From assembly GCF_000716535.1 (NCBI RefSeq), contig NZ_JNWV01000037.1, positions 1-64,000 of the forward strand: DNA of 64,000 nt, read 5' to 3'. Position 1 is the stretch's first letter, and the number at the start of each line of letters is the position of its first letter. Made by a program: the position numbers and the translations under genes. Shown piece by piece: positions 33,310 to 40,809 of this stretch. This DNA is from Streptomyces flaveolus. GTDB lineage: Bacteria; Actinomycetota; Actinomycetes; Streptomycetales; Streptomycetaceae. A model generated the notes under the pieces. That model was not told the origin of the DNA and made no database searches. It saw only the letters and a program-made list of their open reading frames with translations.

Positions 33310-34176
33310 TCAGCGGTCGCGCAGCTCCAACGTGCAGCACTTGACGCTGCCGCCCGCCTTGAGCAGTTCGGTGAGCTCGACCCCGATCGGTTCGAAGCCA
33401 CGGGCACGCAACTGGGCCCGCAGTCCCTCCGCCGCGGTCGGCAGCAGCACATGACGTCCGTCGGAGAAGGCGTTGAGCCCGAAGACGGCGGCGTCCTCGG
33501 CCGTGGCGATCACCGCGTGGGGGAACAGCGCCCGCAGCACGGCCTGGCTGCCCGGAGTGAAGGCGTCGGGGTAGTACATGATCTCGTCGTCGGACAGGAC
33601 CGCGAGGGCGGTGTCCAGGTGGTAGTGCCTCGGGTTGACCAGCGTCAGCGAGGTGACCGGCAGCCCGAAGAACTCCTGCGCCTCGGCGTGCGCGCGGATG
33701 TCGGTGCGGAAGCCGGTCCCGGCCAGTATCCGCCGGCCGACGGTGAGGAGATCACCCTCGCCCTCGTTGATGTGCTCGGGCCAGAGCACGTCCTGGTAGC
33801 CGCGCTCCTCGAACCAGCGCAGGTAGGCGGGGCCCTCGGCGGTCCGTTCGGCGTGCCGGAAGCGGGCGCCGAAGACCTTGCCGTCGACGACGGTGGCGCC
33901 GTTGGCCGCGAACACCATGTCGGGCAGCCCCTCGACCGGCTTGATCTCCTCGACGCTGTGGCCCAGTTCGAGGTAGAGGTCGCGGAGCTGCTCCCACTGG
34001 CGCACCGCGAGCATGGTGTCGGTGCCGCGGCCGGGGTTCATCCAGGGGTTGATCGAGTACGTGACGTCGTAGTGCCGGGGCCGGCACATCAGCAGCCTGC
34101 GGCGGGTGGCGGTCCGGGTACGCCGCTCCGCCGGGTGTGTCGAGACGCTGGGCGCGATGGTGTCGGTGACCGGCAC
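33310..34176 (-). CDS. DDAH/arginine-deiminase superfamily guanidine hydrolase
   Basis: A 288-residue protein: LLMCRPRHYDVTYSINPWM, EGLPDMVFAANGATVVDG, NEGEGDLL, the catalytic His in NPRHYHLDTALAVL and the nucleophile Cys near the C-terminus (GGSVKCCTLEL). Family members convert N-methylated arginines or related guanidines to citrulline, or transfer amidino groups. The GTG start at 34176 is chosen because AAGGAG lies six bases upstream; an ATG at 34200 lacks a site. It may supply citrulline/ornithine-type building blocks or trim a guanidine for the pathway encoded nearby; substrate unknown. Confidence 0.85.
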   Translation of the reverse strand: MPVTDTIAPSVSTHPAERRTRTATRRRLLMCRPRHYDVTYSINPWMNPGRGTDTMLAVRQWEQLRDLYLELGHSVEEIKPVEGLPDMVFAANGATVVDGKVFGARFRHAERTAEGPAYLRWFEERGYQDVLWPEHINEGEGDLLTVGRRILAGTGFRTDIRAHAEAQEFFGLPVTSLTLVNPRHYHLDTALAVLSDDEIMYYPDAFTPGSQAVLRALFPHAVIATAEDAAVFGLNAFSDGRHVLLPTAAEGLRAQLRARGFEPIGVELTELLKAGGSVKCCTLELRDR

Positions 34177-34222
34177 GGTTGCTCCTTCGGCTTGGCTCAT
34201 GGGTGATGAGGTACGGACGGGT

Positions 34223-34261
34223 CTCACGGGTGGTGAGGGGAGGGGGCTCACGGGTGGTGAG
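34223..34261. repeat. Two copies of a 15-bp near-palindrome, 24 bp apart
   Basis: The sequence CTCACGGGTGGTGAG occurs at 34223-34237 and again at 34247-34261, each with inverted ends CTCAC/GTGAG. It lies just upstream of the DDAH-like gene. Spacing of about two helical turns would let two protein dimers bind the same face. The rest of 34177-34394 is G-rich with no gene. Confidence 0.7.
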
Positions 34262-34394
34262 CCGGAGAGGCCTGGTTCGGGGTGGGAGGGAGGCCTGGTT
34301 CGGGGGAGGGAGGCGGACAGCGGGTGCGGGGGTGCCGTGGGTGCCCGGCCCGCGCGAGGTGGTGGGGCGGGCCGGGGGCGGAGGCGGCGGTCGG

Positions 34395-35795
34395 TCAGCG
34401 TCCGCTGGGGACCGCGGACTCGCCGGGGGCTCCCTCGGCTGCGACGCTCACGCGCGCCCCGTCGGCGTCCTCCGCCGCGAGGGTTTCCTCAGCGGGGCCC
34501 GTCCGCTCGCCCAGGTCCGTCTCGGCAAGGTCCGCCTCTGCCAGGTCCGTCAGCTCGGCCGCGTCCGGCGGTTCGTCCGACGACCGCAGGCCGGCGAAGG
34601 CCAGGGCCGCCGCCACCGTGCCGAGGACCGCGCAGGTCGCCCAGACGCCGTCGCCGTAGTGGGTCCACATCAGCATGCCGAGTGCCGGGCCGACCGCCGA
34701 GCCGAGGCCGAACACGGTCTGGGACGCGGCGATGTACCGGCCGCGCACCTTCTCGTCGGCCTTCGCCGGGTGCGCCCACAGGGTCGGCCCGCTGATCATG
34801 AGACCGCCCACGCTGACGGCGGTGGTCAGCAGCACCAGCGCGGGCACGCTGCCGGGCAGGCCGTACCCGGCGATGCCGAGGCAGTAGACGAACGTGCCCA
34901 CCGTCGCCGCCGTGCTCGCACGCCAGCGGCTGATCCGTGCCGTCACCGCCAGTTCGAAGCTGATCAGCAGGGCCGAGGACAGGGTCAGCACACCGCTGTA
35001 CAGGGAGGTGGAGTGGCCCGCCTCGTCGAGGTCGACCGGCAGCACCGCGAAGAACTGGGCGTACACCAGGGCGCTGAGCAGCATGGAGGTCAGGTAGAGC
35101 AGGAAGCGGTGGTCGCGCACCATGGTCCCGTACGCCGAGCGGTGGGCCTCCCGCGCGGCGCCGGGGTCCCCCCCGCCGGGGGCCGAGGCCGGCCGGGGCA
35201 GCAGGACCGCGGCGAGCAGGGCGTAGGCCAGTGCCGTCGAGCCGTCCACCCAGAACAGCAGGTTCCAGTCGACCTGGATGAGGGCCGCGGCGAGCAGCGG
35301 CCCGGCGGCGGCGCCGATGTTCATGGCGATGCGCAGCATGGAGAAGCCCATGACGCGGAACTCGGCCGGCATCAGGTCGCTCAGCAGCGCGGAGGCGGCC
35401 GGCCGGTACGACTGTGTCATCAGGCCGAGGACGACGACCACGCCGAGCAGCAACGGGTAGTCGCCGGGGTCGGCCAGCCAGGGGATGAGGAAGACCAGCA
35501 CGGCCGAGCAGCTCATCGCCGTGGTGATGGTGTTGCGGCTGCCGAGCCGGGAGGTCAGTTCGCCGCCGAGGACCGTGCCCACGACCGCGCCCACGCCGTA
35601 GGCGCCGAGCAGGAAGCCCGCCTTGTCGACGCCGTACCCGCGGTGCGTCAGGTACAGCACCAGGAAGGTCTGCACGAAGGCGCCGAGCTGGTTGAGCAGC
35701 ACACCGCCGAGGAGGTAGCGGACCGAGCGGGGCGTGGCCCGCAGGGCGTCGAGGACGCCGGGCCCGGCGTTCTCCTTGGACTTGGACACACTCAT
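34395..35795 (-). CDS. MFS transporter (12-helix)
   Basis: A 466-residue transporter with about 12 hydrophobic segments and a soluble acidic C-terminal tail (about 405-466, rich in Glu/Ala). N-terminal LLGGVLLNQLGAFVQTFLVLYL, then GYGVDKAGFLLGAYGVGAVVGT, and the loop GGELTSRLGSRNTI. It resembles amino-acid or small-molecule efflux MFS proteins more than the DHA2 pumps at 4461 and 18998. It lies in the leftward operon with the BBE-type enzyme, so it may move the product or an intermediate of this second gene set. Confidence 0.9.
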   Translation of the reverse strand: MSVSKSKENAGPGVLDALRATPRSVRYLLGGVLLNQLGAFVQTFLVLYLTHRGYGVDKAGFLLGAYGVGAVVGTVLGGELTSRLGSRNTITTAMSCSAVLVFLIPWLADPGDYPLLLGVVVVLGLMTQSYRPAASALLSDLMPAEFRVMGFSMLRIAMNIGAAAGPLLAAALIQVDWNLLFWVDGSTALAYALLAAVLLPRPASAPGGGDPGAAREAHRSAYGTMVRDHRFLLYLTSMLLSALVYAQFFAVLPVDLDEAGHSTSLYSGVLTLSSALLISFELAVTARISRWRASTAATVGTFVYCLGIAGYGLPGSVPALVLLTTAVSVGGLMISGPTLWAHPAKADEKVRGRYIAASQTVFGLGSAVGPALGMLMWTHYGDGVWATCAVLGTVAAALAFAGLRSSDEPPDAAELTDLAEADLAETDLGERTGPAEETLAAEDADGARVSVAAEGAPGESAVPSGR

Positions 35796-35862
35796 CGCGT
35801 CACCTTCGTAGGGGGGAGGGGGACCCTGCCGGGCGTTCGGCAGCCCGGAGCGGGCCGGGGTG

Positions 35863-37248
35863 TCAGGAACCGACGGCCTGGTCGAAGGAGAAGAACCCGT
35901 CGGGGTCGTACTTCTGCTTCACCTGAACCAGGCGCCCGTAGTTGGCGCCGTAGTAGGCCTCGCGCCAGTTGGTGAGTTCCGGGTCGACGAAGTTCTGGTA
36001 GGCGGACCCGGTGACGTGCGGGGCCATGGCGGCGTGCAGGCCGTCCAGCCAGTCGAGGTTGGCGGCGACCCGGTCGGGGCCGTCGTCGTCCGTCCAGGAG
36101 GTGTCTATGGAGACCAGGAACAGGGTGTCCCGGTGGACGAAGGCGGTGGCGTCCGGTGCCACCCGGTTGATCGCGCCGCCCCAGGAGAACAGGCCGACCC
36201 CGCCGCCGTCGGCGTTGTGGCTGCCGGGCCAGCGCTCGACCCAGGACAGCATGGTCTCGACGCCGTCGGCGGACAGCGGCTCGCGGATGTAGTTGGAGCG
36301 GAGCGCGAACTGGTCCCCGGAGGTGGCGTGGACCATGTACTTGTTGGCCTCCCAGAAGGTGCGCTCGGTGACCTGCCGGGACACCGGGGTGGCCGCGGTC
36401 AGGACCGGGTCCAGGATCTGCAGGCACTCGCTCGCGGGGCCGAAGTACTGGCCCTGGAGGGTGACTTCGGCGTTGTCCCGGATCGCGCCGAGCCCGGTGC
36501 CGTGCGTCCACACCCCGAGCCGGGCCGCGAAGTCGTCCGGCGCCCCCTGCACCATCCGCTGGCCGGCCTCCAGGACGGCGGCGGCGTCCGGCCACTTCCA
36601 GGTGACGTGGAAGGTGGTGACGTCCGGGACGGGGTGCGCCTGGAAGGTGAGAGAGACGTTGATGCCGAAGTTGCCCCCGCCGCCGCCCTTGCAGGCCCAG
36701 AACAGGTCGGGGTTCTCCCGCTCGTTGGCCACCGCGAGGGAGCCGTCGGCGAGGACCACGGTGGTCTCCACCAGGGCGTCGGCGGTCAGGCCGTAGCGGC
36801 GGGCGGCGAAGGCGGCGCCACCGCCGAGCGCCAGGCCCGCGACGCCGACGGTCGGGCTGGTGCCGGTGGAGAAGACCATCTCGTACGGCTGCACCGCGTC
36901 GTAGACATGGCTGATCTTGGCCCCGCCGCCCGCGACGACCAGGCCGGTGGAGCCGTCGGCACGGGTCTGGGTGAGCCGGCTGAGGTCGATGACCAGGCCG
37001 TCGCCCACGGAGTAACCGGCGAAGCTGTGGCCGCCGTTGCGGGCGACGACCGGGACGCCCTGCTCGCGCGCCCAGACGAGGGCCCGCTGGACGTCCGCGG
37101 TGTTTGCCGCGGTGAGCACGGCGGCCGGGGCGCGGTGCCTGTAGCGCGTGTTGAACAGGTGCGAGCCGACGCGGAAGCCGGGGGTGCCCGGCAGGAAGAC
37201 GCGCCCCTCCACCTCGCCGGCCAGCCGGGAGTAGTCGACGCCGGCCAC
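35863..37248 (-). CDS. Berberine-bridge-type FAD oxidoreductase, single covalent attachment
   Basis: A 461-residue protein with the PCMH FAD-binding domain and C-terminal BBE tail (NYGRLVQVKQKYDPDGFFSF). His74 in NGGHSFAGYS is the 8-alpha-histidyl FAD site. The second covalent site (Cys in bicovalent family members) is Ser131 in GTSPTVGVAGL, so only one bond is expected. Such enzymes oxidise alcohols or form C-C and C-N bonds; some act late in angucycline pathways (GilR, AknOx types). It lies immediately downstream of the small gene at 37251 and on the opposite strand to the N-N cassette. Confidence 0.92.
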   Translation of the reverse strand: MAGVDYSRLAGEVEGRVFLPGTPGFRVGSHLFNTRYRHRAPAAVLTAANTADVQRALVWAREQGVPVVARNGGHSFAGYSVGDGLVIDLSRLTQTRADGSTGLVVAGGGAKISHVYDAVQPYEMVFSTGTSPTVGVAGLALGGGAAFAARRYGLTADALVETTVVLADGSLAVANERENPDLFWACKGGGGGNFGINVSLTFQAHPVPDVTTFHVTWKWPDAAAVLEAGQRMVQGAPDDFAARLGVWTHGTGLGAIRDNAEVTLQGQYFGPASECLQILDPVLTAATPVSRQVTERTFWEANKYMVHATSGDQFALRSNYIREPLSADGVETMLSWVERWPGSHNADGGGVGLFSWGGAINRVAPDATAFVHRDTLFLVSIDTSWTDDDGPDRVAANLDWLDGLHAAMAPHVTGSAYQNFVDPELTNWREAYYGANYGRLVQVKQKYDPDGFFSFDQAVGS

Positions 37249-37250
37249 GG

Positions 37251-37592
37251 TCAGCGCACCTCCTCGATGGAGGAGACGCCGCTCGCGGCGTGGGCGCCGT
37301 AGCGTTCCCAGCGCTCGTGCAGCCGTATCCGGCCGTCGGCCAGGACCTCGGGGGTGTTGACGCTGTGGCCGGAGATCACCCGGCCGTCGTCGAGGACCAT
37401 GCTGTACGAGAAGCTGATCACACCGTCCGTGTCGCGGGTCCCCGCCAGGGAACCGCGCCGCACGTCGCCGCCGGTGAACTCGGCCCAGACCAGATCGCCC
37501 CGCTGCCGGTACAGCGCGATGGGCGCGTCGTCGGCCGGGTCGGCCAGGACCTTCCGGAATCGCTTGCCGTCGTAGTTGATCACGTCAGCCAT
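37251..37592 (-). CDS. Small conserved protein often labelled N-acetylglutamate synthase-like
   Basis: A 113-residue protein: INYDGKRFRKV, then ALYRQRGDLVWAEFTGGDVRRGSLAG, FSYSMVLDDGR and GRIRLHERWERY. Its pattern matches a family of about 110 residues that databases label as N-acetylglutamate synthase without evidence; I would call it unknown function. It is the first gene of the leftward operon, with its stop three bases before the BBE-type gene start, and it faces the palindromic control region at 37637. Confidence 0.75.
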   Translation of the reverse strand: MADVINYDGKRFRKVLADPADDAPIALYRQRGDLVWAEFTGGDVRRGSLAGTRDTDGVISFSYSMVLDDGRVISGHSVNTPEVLADGRIRLHERWERYGAHAASGVSSIEEVR

Positions 37593-37636
37593 GGAACAGG
37601 CGGGCGGGATTGCCCGGAAGGGCCGCGCCGGACGGC

Positions 37637-37678
37637 CAATCAACCGGACGTGAACCCGGGTCGCGTCCGGGTTGATTG
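37637..37678. promoter_or_regulatory. Large inverted repeat in the divergent promoter of the N-N gene region
   Basis: Arms CAATCAACCGGACG (37637-37650) and CGTCCGGGTTGATTG (37664-37678) are inverted copies with one extra base in the right arm, separated by 13 bases. It sits in the 167-bp region between the leftward BBE operon and the rightward ATP-grasp/N-hydroxylase operon, so one regulator bound here could control both. No regulator gene is encoded inside either operon. Confidence 0.75.
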
Positions 37679-37759
37679 TCCAGCTCGGACATGGCTTTCG
37701 GGCAACCCGCGCGCCCCGTGGAATCGCACTGTCACTCGGATTCAGGAGGCGATCAGCGC

Positions 37760-39019
37760 GTGGACGACAACAGCGCCGGCGAGGGCGCGAAGGGCGTGAT
37801 CCTGCTCATCGGGTGCGGGCTGCGCAAGTACCGCGAGTACCTGCTGGCCGGTGCCGCGGCGACGCACCCGGTCTGGCTGTTCACGGACGACGCGCCCGAC
37901 TGGCAGACACCCTGGCTCAGCGGGCACACGGTCGTGGACCTCACCGACCGGGACGCGGTGCTCGCGGCCGCCCGGGAGCTGGCGGGGCGCGTCACGGTGC
38001 GCGGCGTGCTGAGCTGGGACGAGACCCTGATCGTGACGACCGCGCACGTGGCGGACGCACTGGGCCTGCCCGGCGCGGGCGTGGACGGTGTGGAGGGCTG
38101 CCGGGACAAGTACCGCAGCCGCCGGCTGCTCACCGAGGCGGGCGTCGACCAGCCCGGGTACGCCTGGGTGGAGACCGCCGAGGAGGCCCTCGCGACGGCG
38201 GAGGAGATCGGCTACCCGGTCGTCGTCAAGCCGCGCGGCATGGGCGCCAGCATCGGCGTCGTGCTCGCCGCGGACGCCGGCGAGGTCGCCGGGGCGTTCC
38301 GGACCGCCGACGAGTCCAGCCGGATCGGAGCGGTCTCCTACCGCGGCGGGGCGCTGGTCGAGGAGTATCTCGAAGGCCCCGAGATCAGCGTCGACGCGGC
38401 CGTCGTGGACGGCGAGTACCACCCGATGTTCGTGGCCCGCAAACAGGTCGGCCTCTTCCCCTACTTCGAGGAGATCGGCCACCACGTCGCCGCGGACGAC
38501 CCGCTGCGCACCGATCCGGAACTGCTGGCGATGCTGCGGGCCGCGCACCGCGCCATCGGCTACGGCTTCGGCATCACCCACGCCGAGGTCAAGCTGACGG
38601 CCCGCGGTCCGGTCATCGTCGAGATCAACGGGCGGCTCGGCGGCGACCTCATCCCGCGCCTGGGGCAGCTCGCCACCGGCATCGACCCGGCCCGCGCCGC
38701 CGTGCGCGCCGCGCTGGGACAGCGCCCCGACTTCACCGACACCGAGCGCCGCACGGTCGGCATCCGCTTCGGCTACCCGCCCGAGGACTGCGTGGTCCGC
38801 TCGGTCACCCCGCCCGCCGACGCCGAGGGCCTGCTCGCCGCCGAGACGATGGCCGGCCCCGGCACCGAACTCAGGCTGCCCCCGAACGGCTACCTCTCCC
38901 GCCACTCCTACGTCATCGTCGCCGGCGCGGACCCCGGGCAGACCACCGGCCGCCTGGACGCGGCAGCGGCCCTGGTCGTCCTCGAAGGGCAGCCGCTGAC
39001 CGTGCCCGTCCCGGCGTGA
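37760..39019 (+). CDS. ATP-grasp carboxylate-amine ligase (1 of 3)
   Basis: A 419-residue ligase starting at GTG; AGGAGG lies ten bases upstream. An N-terminal preATP-grasp part (about 10-110), then CRDKYRSRRLLTEAGV, the ATP loop YPVVVKPRGMGAS, EEYLEGPEISVDAAV, and metal-binding VIVEINGRLGGDLIP. BacD-like L-amino-acid ligases have this layout: they phosphorylate a carboxylate and join it to an amine. It is the first gene of the rightward operon, so it probably joins the hydrazine/amino acid unit to another acid, or makes a dipeptide. Confidence 0.88.
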   Translation: MDDNSAGEGAKGVILLIGCGLRKYREYLLAGAAATHPVWLFTDDAPDWQTPWLSGHTVVDLTDRDAVLAAARELAGRVTVRGVLSWDETLIVTTAHVADALGLPGAGVDGVEGCRDKYRSRRLLTEAGVDQPGYAWVETAEEALATAEEIGYPVVVKPRGMGASIGVVLAADAGEVAGAFRTADESSRIGAVSYRGGALVEEYLEGPEISVDAAVVDGEYHPMFVARKQVGLFPYFEEIGHHVAADDPLRTDPELLAMLRAAHRAIGYGFGITHAEVKLTARGPVIVEINGRLGGDLIPRLGQLATGIDPARAAVRAALGQRPDFTDTERRTVGIRFGYPPEDCVVRSVTPPADAEGLLAAETMAGPGTELRLPPNGYLSRHSYVIVAGADPGQTTGRLDAAAALVVLEGQPLTVPVPA

Positions 39020-39108
39020 ACCGGGCCCACCGGCCCGGGACCGCCCGGCGTGAACCGGGCCCACCCCACCCCCGGAACCACACCGCCGACCCCTCTGAGG
39101 AGAACCAC

Positions 39109-40407
39109 ATGGCACACCGCACAGTCGAACTGCTCGCCGTCGGCGCGGGTCCGGCGAACCTCGCCCTCGCGGTCGCGCTGGAGGAACTGGCCCCCGACCT
39201 CGCGGACCAGGCCCTCGTCGTCGAGCGCGAGGAGAACGTCGTATGGCAGCGGGGCATGCTGCTCCCCGACGCCCTGAGCCAGGTCTCCTTCCTCAAGGAC
39301 CTGGTCACGATGCGCAACCCGCGCAGCGAGTTCTCGTTCCTCAGCTTCCTGCACGCCCGCGGCCGGCTCGACGCGTTCGTCAACCTCGGCAGCTTCGTGC
39401 CGTACCGCAGCGAGATATCCGAGTACCTCCAGTGGGTGGCGGACTCGCTGGAGCGGACGCGGGTGGAGTACGGCCGTGCCGTCACCTCGGTCACGCCCGT
39501 GCACGGCGCGGACGGCGAAGTCGACGGCTGGACCGTCGGGTTCACGGACGGCGAGACCATCGGCTGCCGCTACCTGGTGATCGGCGCCGGACGGGACGCG
39601 CACGTGCCCGCCGTGTTCGAGGGGCTTCCGGCCGAGCGGGTCGTCCACTCCACCGAGTACACCCGGCGCATCGCCGGCGTGCCGGCGGACCGGCCGCCGC
39701 GGGTCGCGGTGGTGGGCGGGGCGCAGAGCGCGGCCGAGCTGTTCGGCGCGGCCCTGCGGGACCTGCCCGGCTGCCGGCCGACGATGATCATGCGCTCGAT
39801 CGGTCTCAACGGCTATGAGAGCAGCAAGTTCACCAACGAGCTGTTCTACTCGTCGTTCGTCGACGAGTTCTACGGCGCCGAGCCCGAGGCCCGCCGCCAG
39901 CTGCTGGCCGAGATGCACCGCTCCAACTACGGCGGTCTGGCCCCGGCCACCCTCGACTCGCTCTACCGGCAGTTCTACCAGGACCGGCGCACCGGCTCCG
40001 ACCGCCTGGGCATGATCACCATGACCGACATCACCGGCGCCACGACCGACGGCGACGACATCGTCCTGACGCTCACCGACCGCCGCACATCCGCCACCCG
40101 CGAGCTGCGCTGCGACCTGGTGCTCCTCGGCACCGGGTTCGTCCGCGAGATGCCCCGGATGGTGCGCGCGCTCGGTGGCGCGCTCGGCCTCGACCGGATC
40201 GCCGTCACGCGCAACTACCGCCTGGAAACGGGCCGTCAGGGCGCCGCGGCCTGCTACCTCCAAGGCGTCAACGAGGCCACCCACGGCATCGCCGATTCCC
40301 TGCTCAGCGTCCTCGCCGCACGCTCCGCGGAGATCACCGAGGACATCCTCGCGCACCGCGCCGGCCGGTCGGCCGACGACCGTGAGCCCGCCCTCGCCGC
40401 GGCCTGA
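39109..40407 (+). CDS. Lysine/ornithine N-monooxygenase (flavin- and NADPH-dependent)
   Basis: A 432-residue class B flavin N-hydroxylase of the IucD/KtzI/PvdA family: AVGAGPANLALAVALEE (FAD), FLKDLVTMRNPRSEFSFLSFL (substrate and flavin region), VVGGAQSAAEL (NADPH) and LLGTGF near the C-terminus. It hydroxylates the side-chain amine of lysine or ornithine. In hydrazine pathways (for example s56-p1) a lysine N6-hydroxylase of this type provides the N-hydroxy amine that a cupin/MetRS enzyme joins to a second amino acid. The ATG has TGAGGAGAA upstream. Lys against Orn preference is not decided by eye. Confidence 0.93.
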   Translation: MAHRTVELLAVGAGPANLALAVALEELAPDLADQALVVEREENVVWQRGMLLPDALSQVSFLKDLVTMRNPRSEFSFLSFLHARGRLDAFVNLGSFVPYRSEISEYLQWVADSLERTRVEYGRAVTSVTPVHGADGEVDGWTVGFTDGETIGCRYLVIGAGRDAHVPAVFEGLPAERVVHSTEYTRRIAGVPADRPPRVAVVGGAQSAAELFGAALRDLPGCRPTMIMRSIGLNGYESSKFTNELFYSSFVDEFYGAEPEARRQLLAEMHRSNYGGLAPATLDSLYRQFYQDRRTGSDRLGMITMTDITGATTDGDDIVLTLTDRRTSATRELRCDLVLLGTGFVREMPRMVRALGGALGLDRIAVTRNYRLETGRQGAAACYLQGVNEATHGIADSLLSVLAARSAEITEDILAHRAGRSADDREPALAAA

Positions 40408-40440
40408 CCGCCGCCGCTTCCCACCCAGCAGAGAGACGAC

Positions 40441-40806
40441 ATGCTCATCAAGCACCTCGACCGCGCCGGTCTCACCCACGAGAACGGCCTCGACGCCCAG
40501 CGTCTGCTGCCCTGGCCCGAGCTGAACGCCCCCTTCGAGGGCTCCTGGTGCGTCATCCGCCCCGGCACCGCGTCCACCGCCCACTCCCACCACGAGCACG
40601 AGATCTTCATCGCCCTGCGCGGCGAGGCGTTCCTGGAGGCCGGCGGCGAGCGCGTGCCGTTCACCGCCGGCGACATCGTCCACTTCCCGCCGCACCGCGA
40701 GCACCGCGTCGTCAACGACTCCGGCGCCGACTTCGAGATGTACAGCGTCTGGTGGGACGCCGAGATGGCCGACCGCTTCACCCACCGCCACGCCCGGGAG
40801 GCCTGA
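40441..40806 (+). CDS. Cupin protein, likely N-N rearrangement half of a split hydrazine synthetase
   Basis: A 121-residue single-domain cupin. Motif 1 is HSHHEHEIFIALRGEA and motif 2 PPHREHRVVN; together they give the His/Glu/His metal set. In known hydrazine synthetases (Spb40 type) a cupin domain is fused N-terminally to a MetRS-like domain, and rearranges an O-acylated N-hydroxylysine ester into an N-N bond. Here the cupin is a separate gene ending three bases before the MetRS-like start, in the same order as the fused domains. The function is inferred from that order and context. Confidence 0.88.
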   Translation: MLIKHLDRAGLTHENGLDAQRLLPWPELNAPFEGSWCVIRPGTASTAHSHHEHEIFIALRGEAFLEAGGERVPFTAGDIVHFPPHREHRVVNDSGADFEMYSVWWDAEMADRFTHRHAREA

Positions 40807-40809
40807 GTC

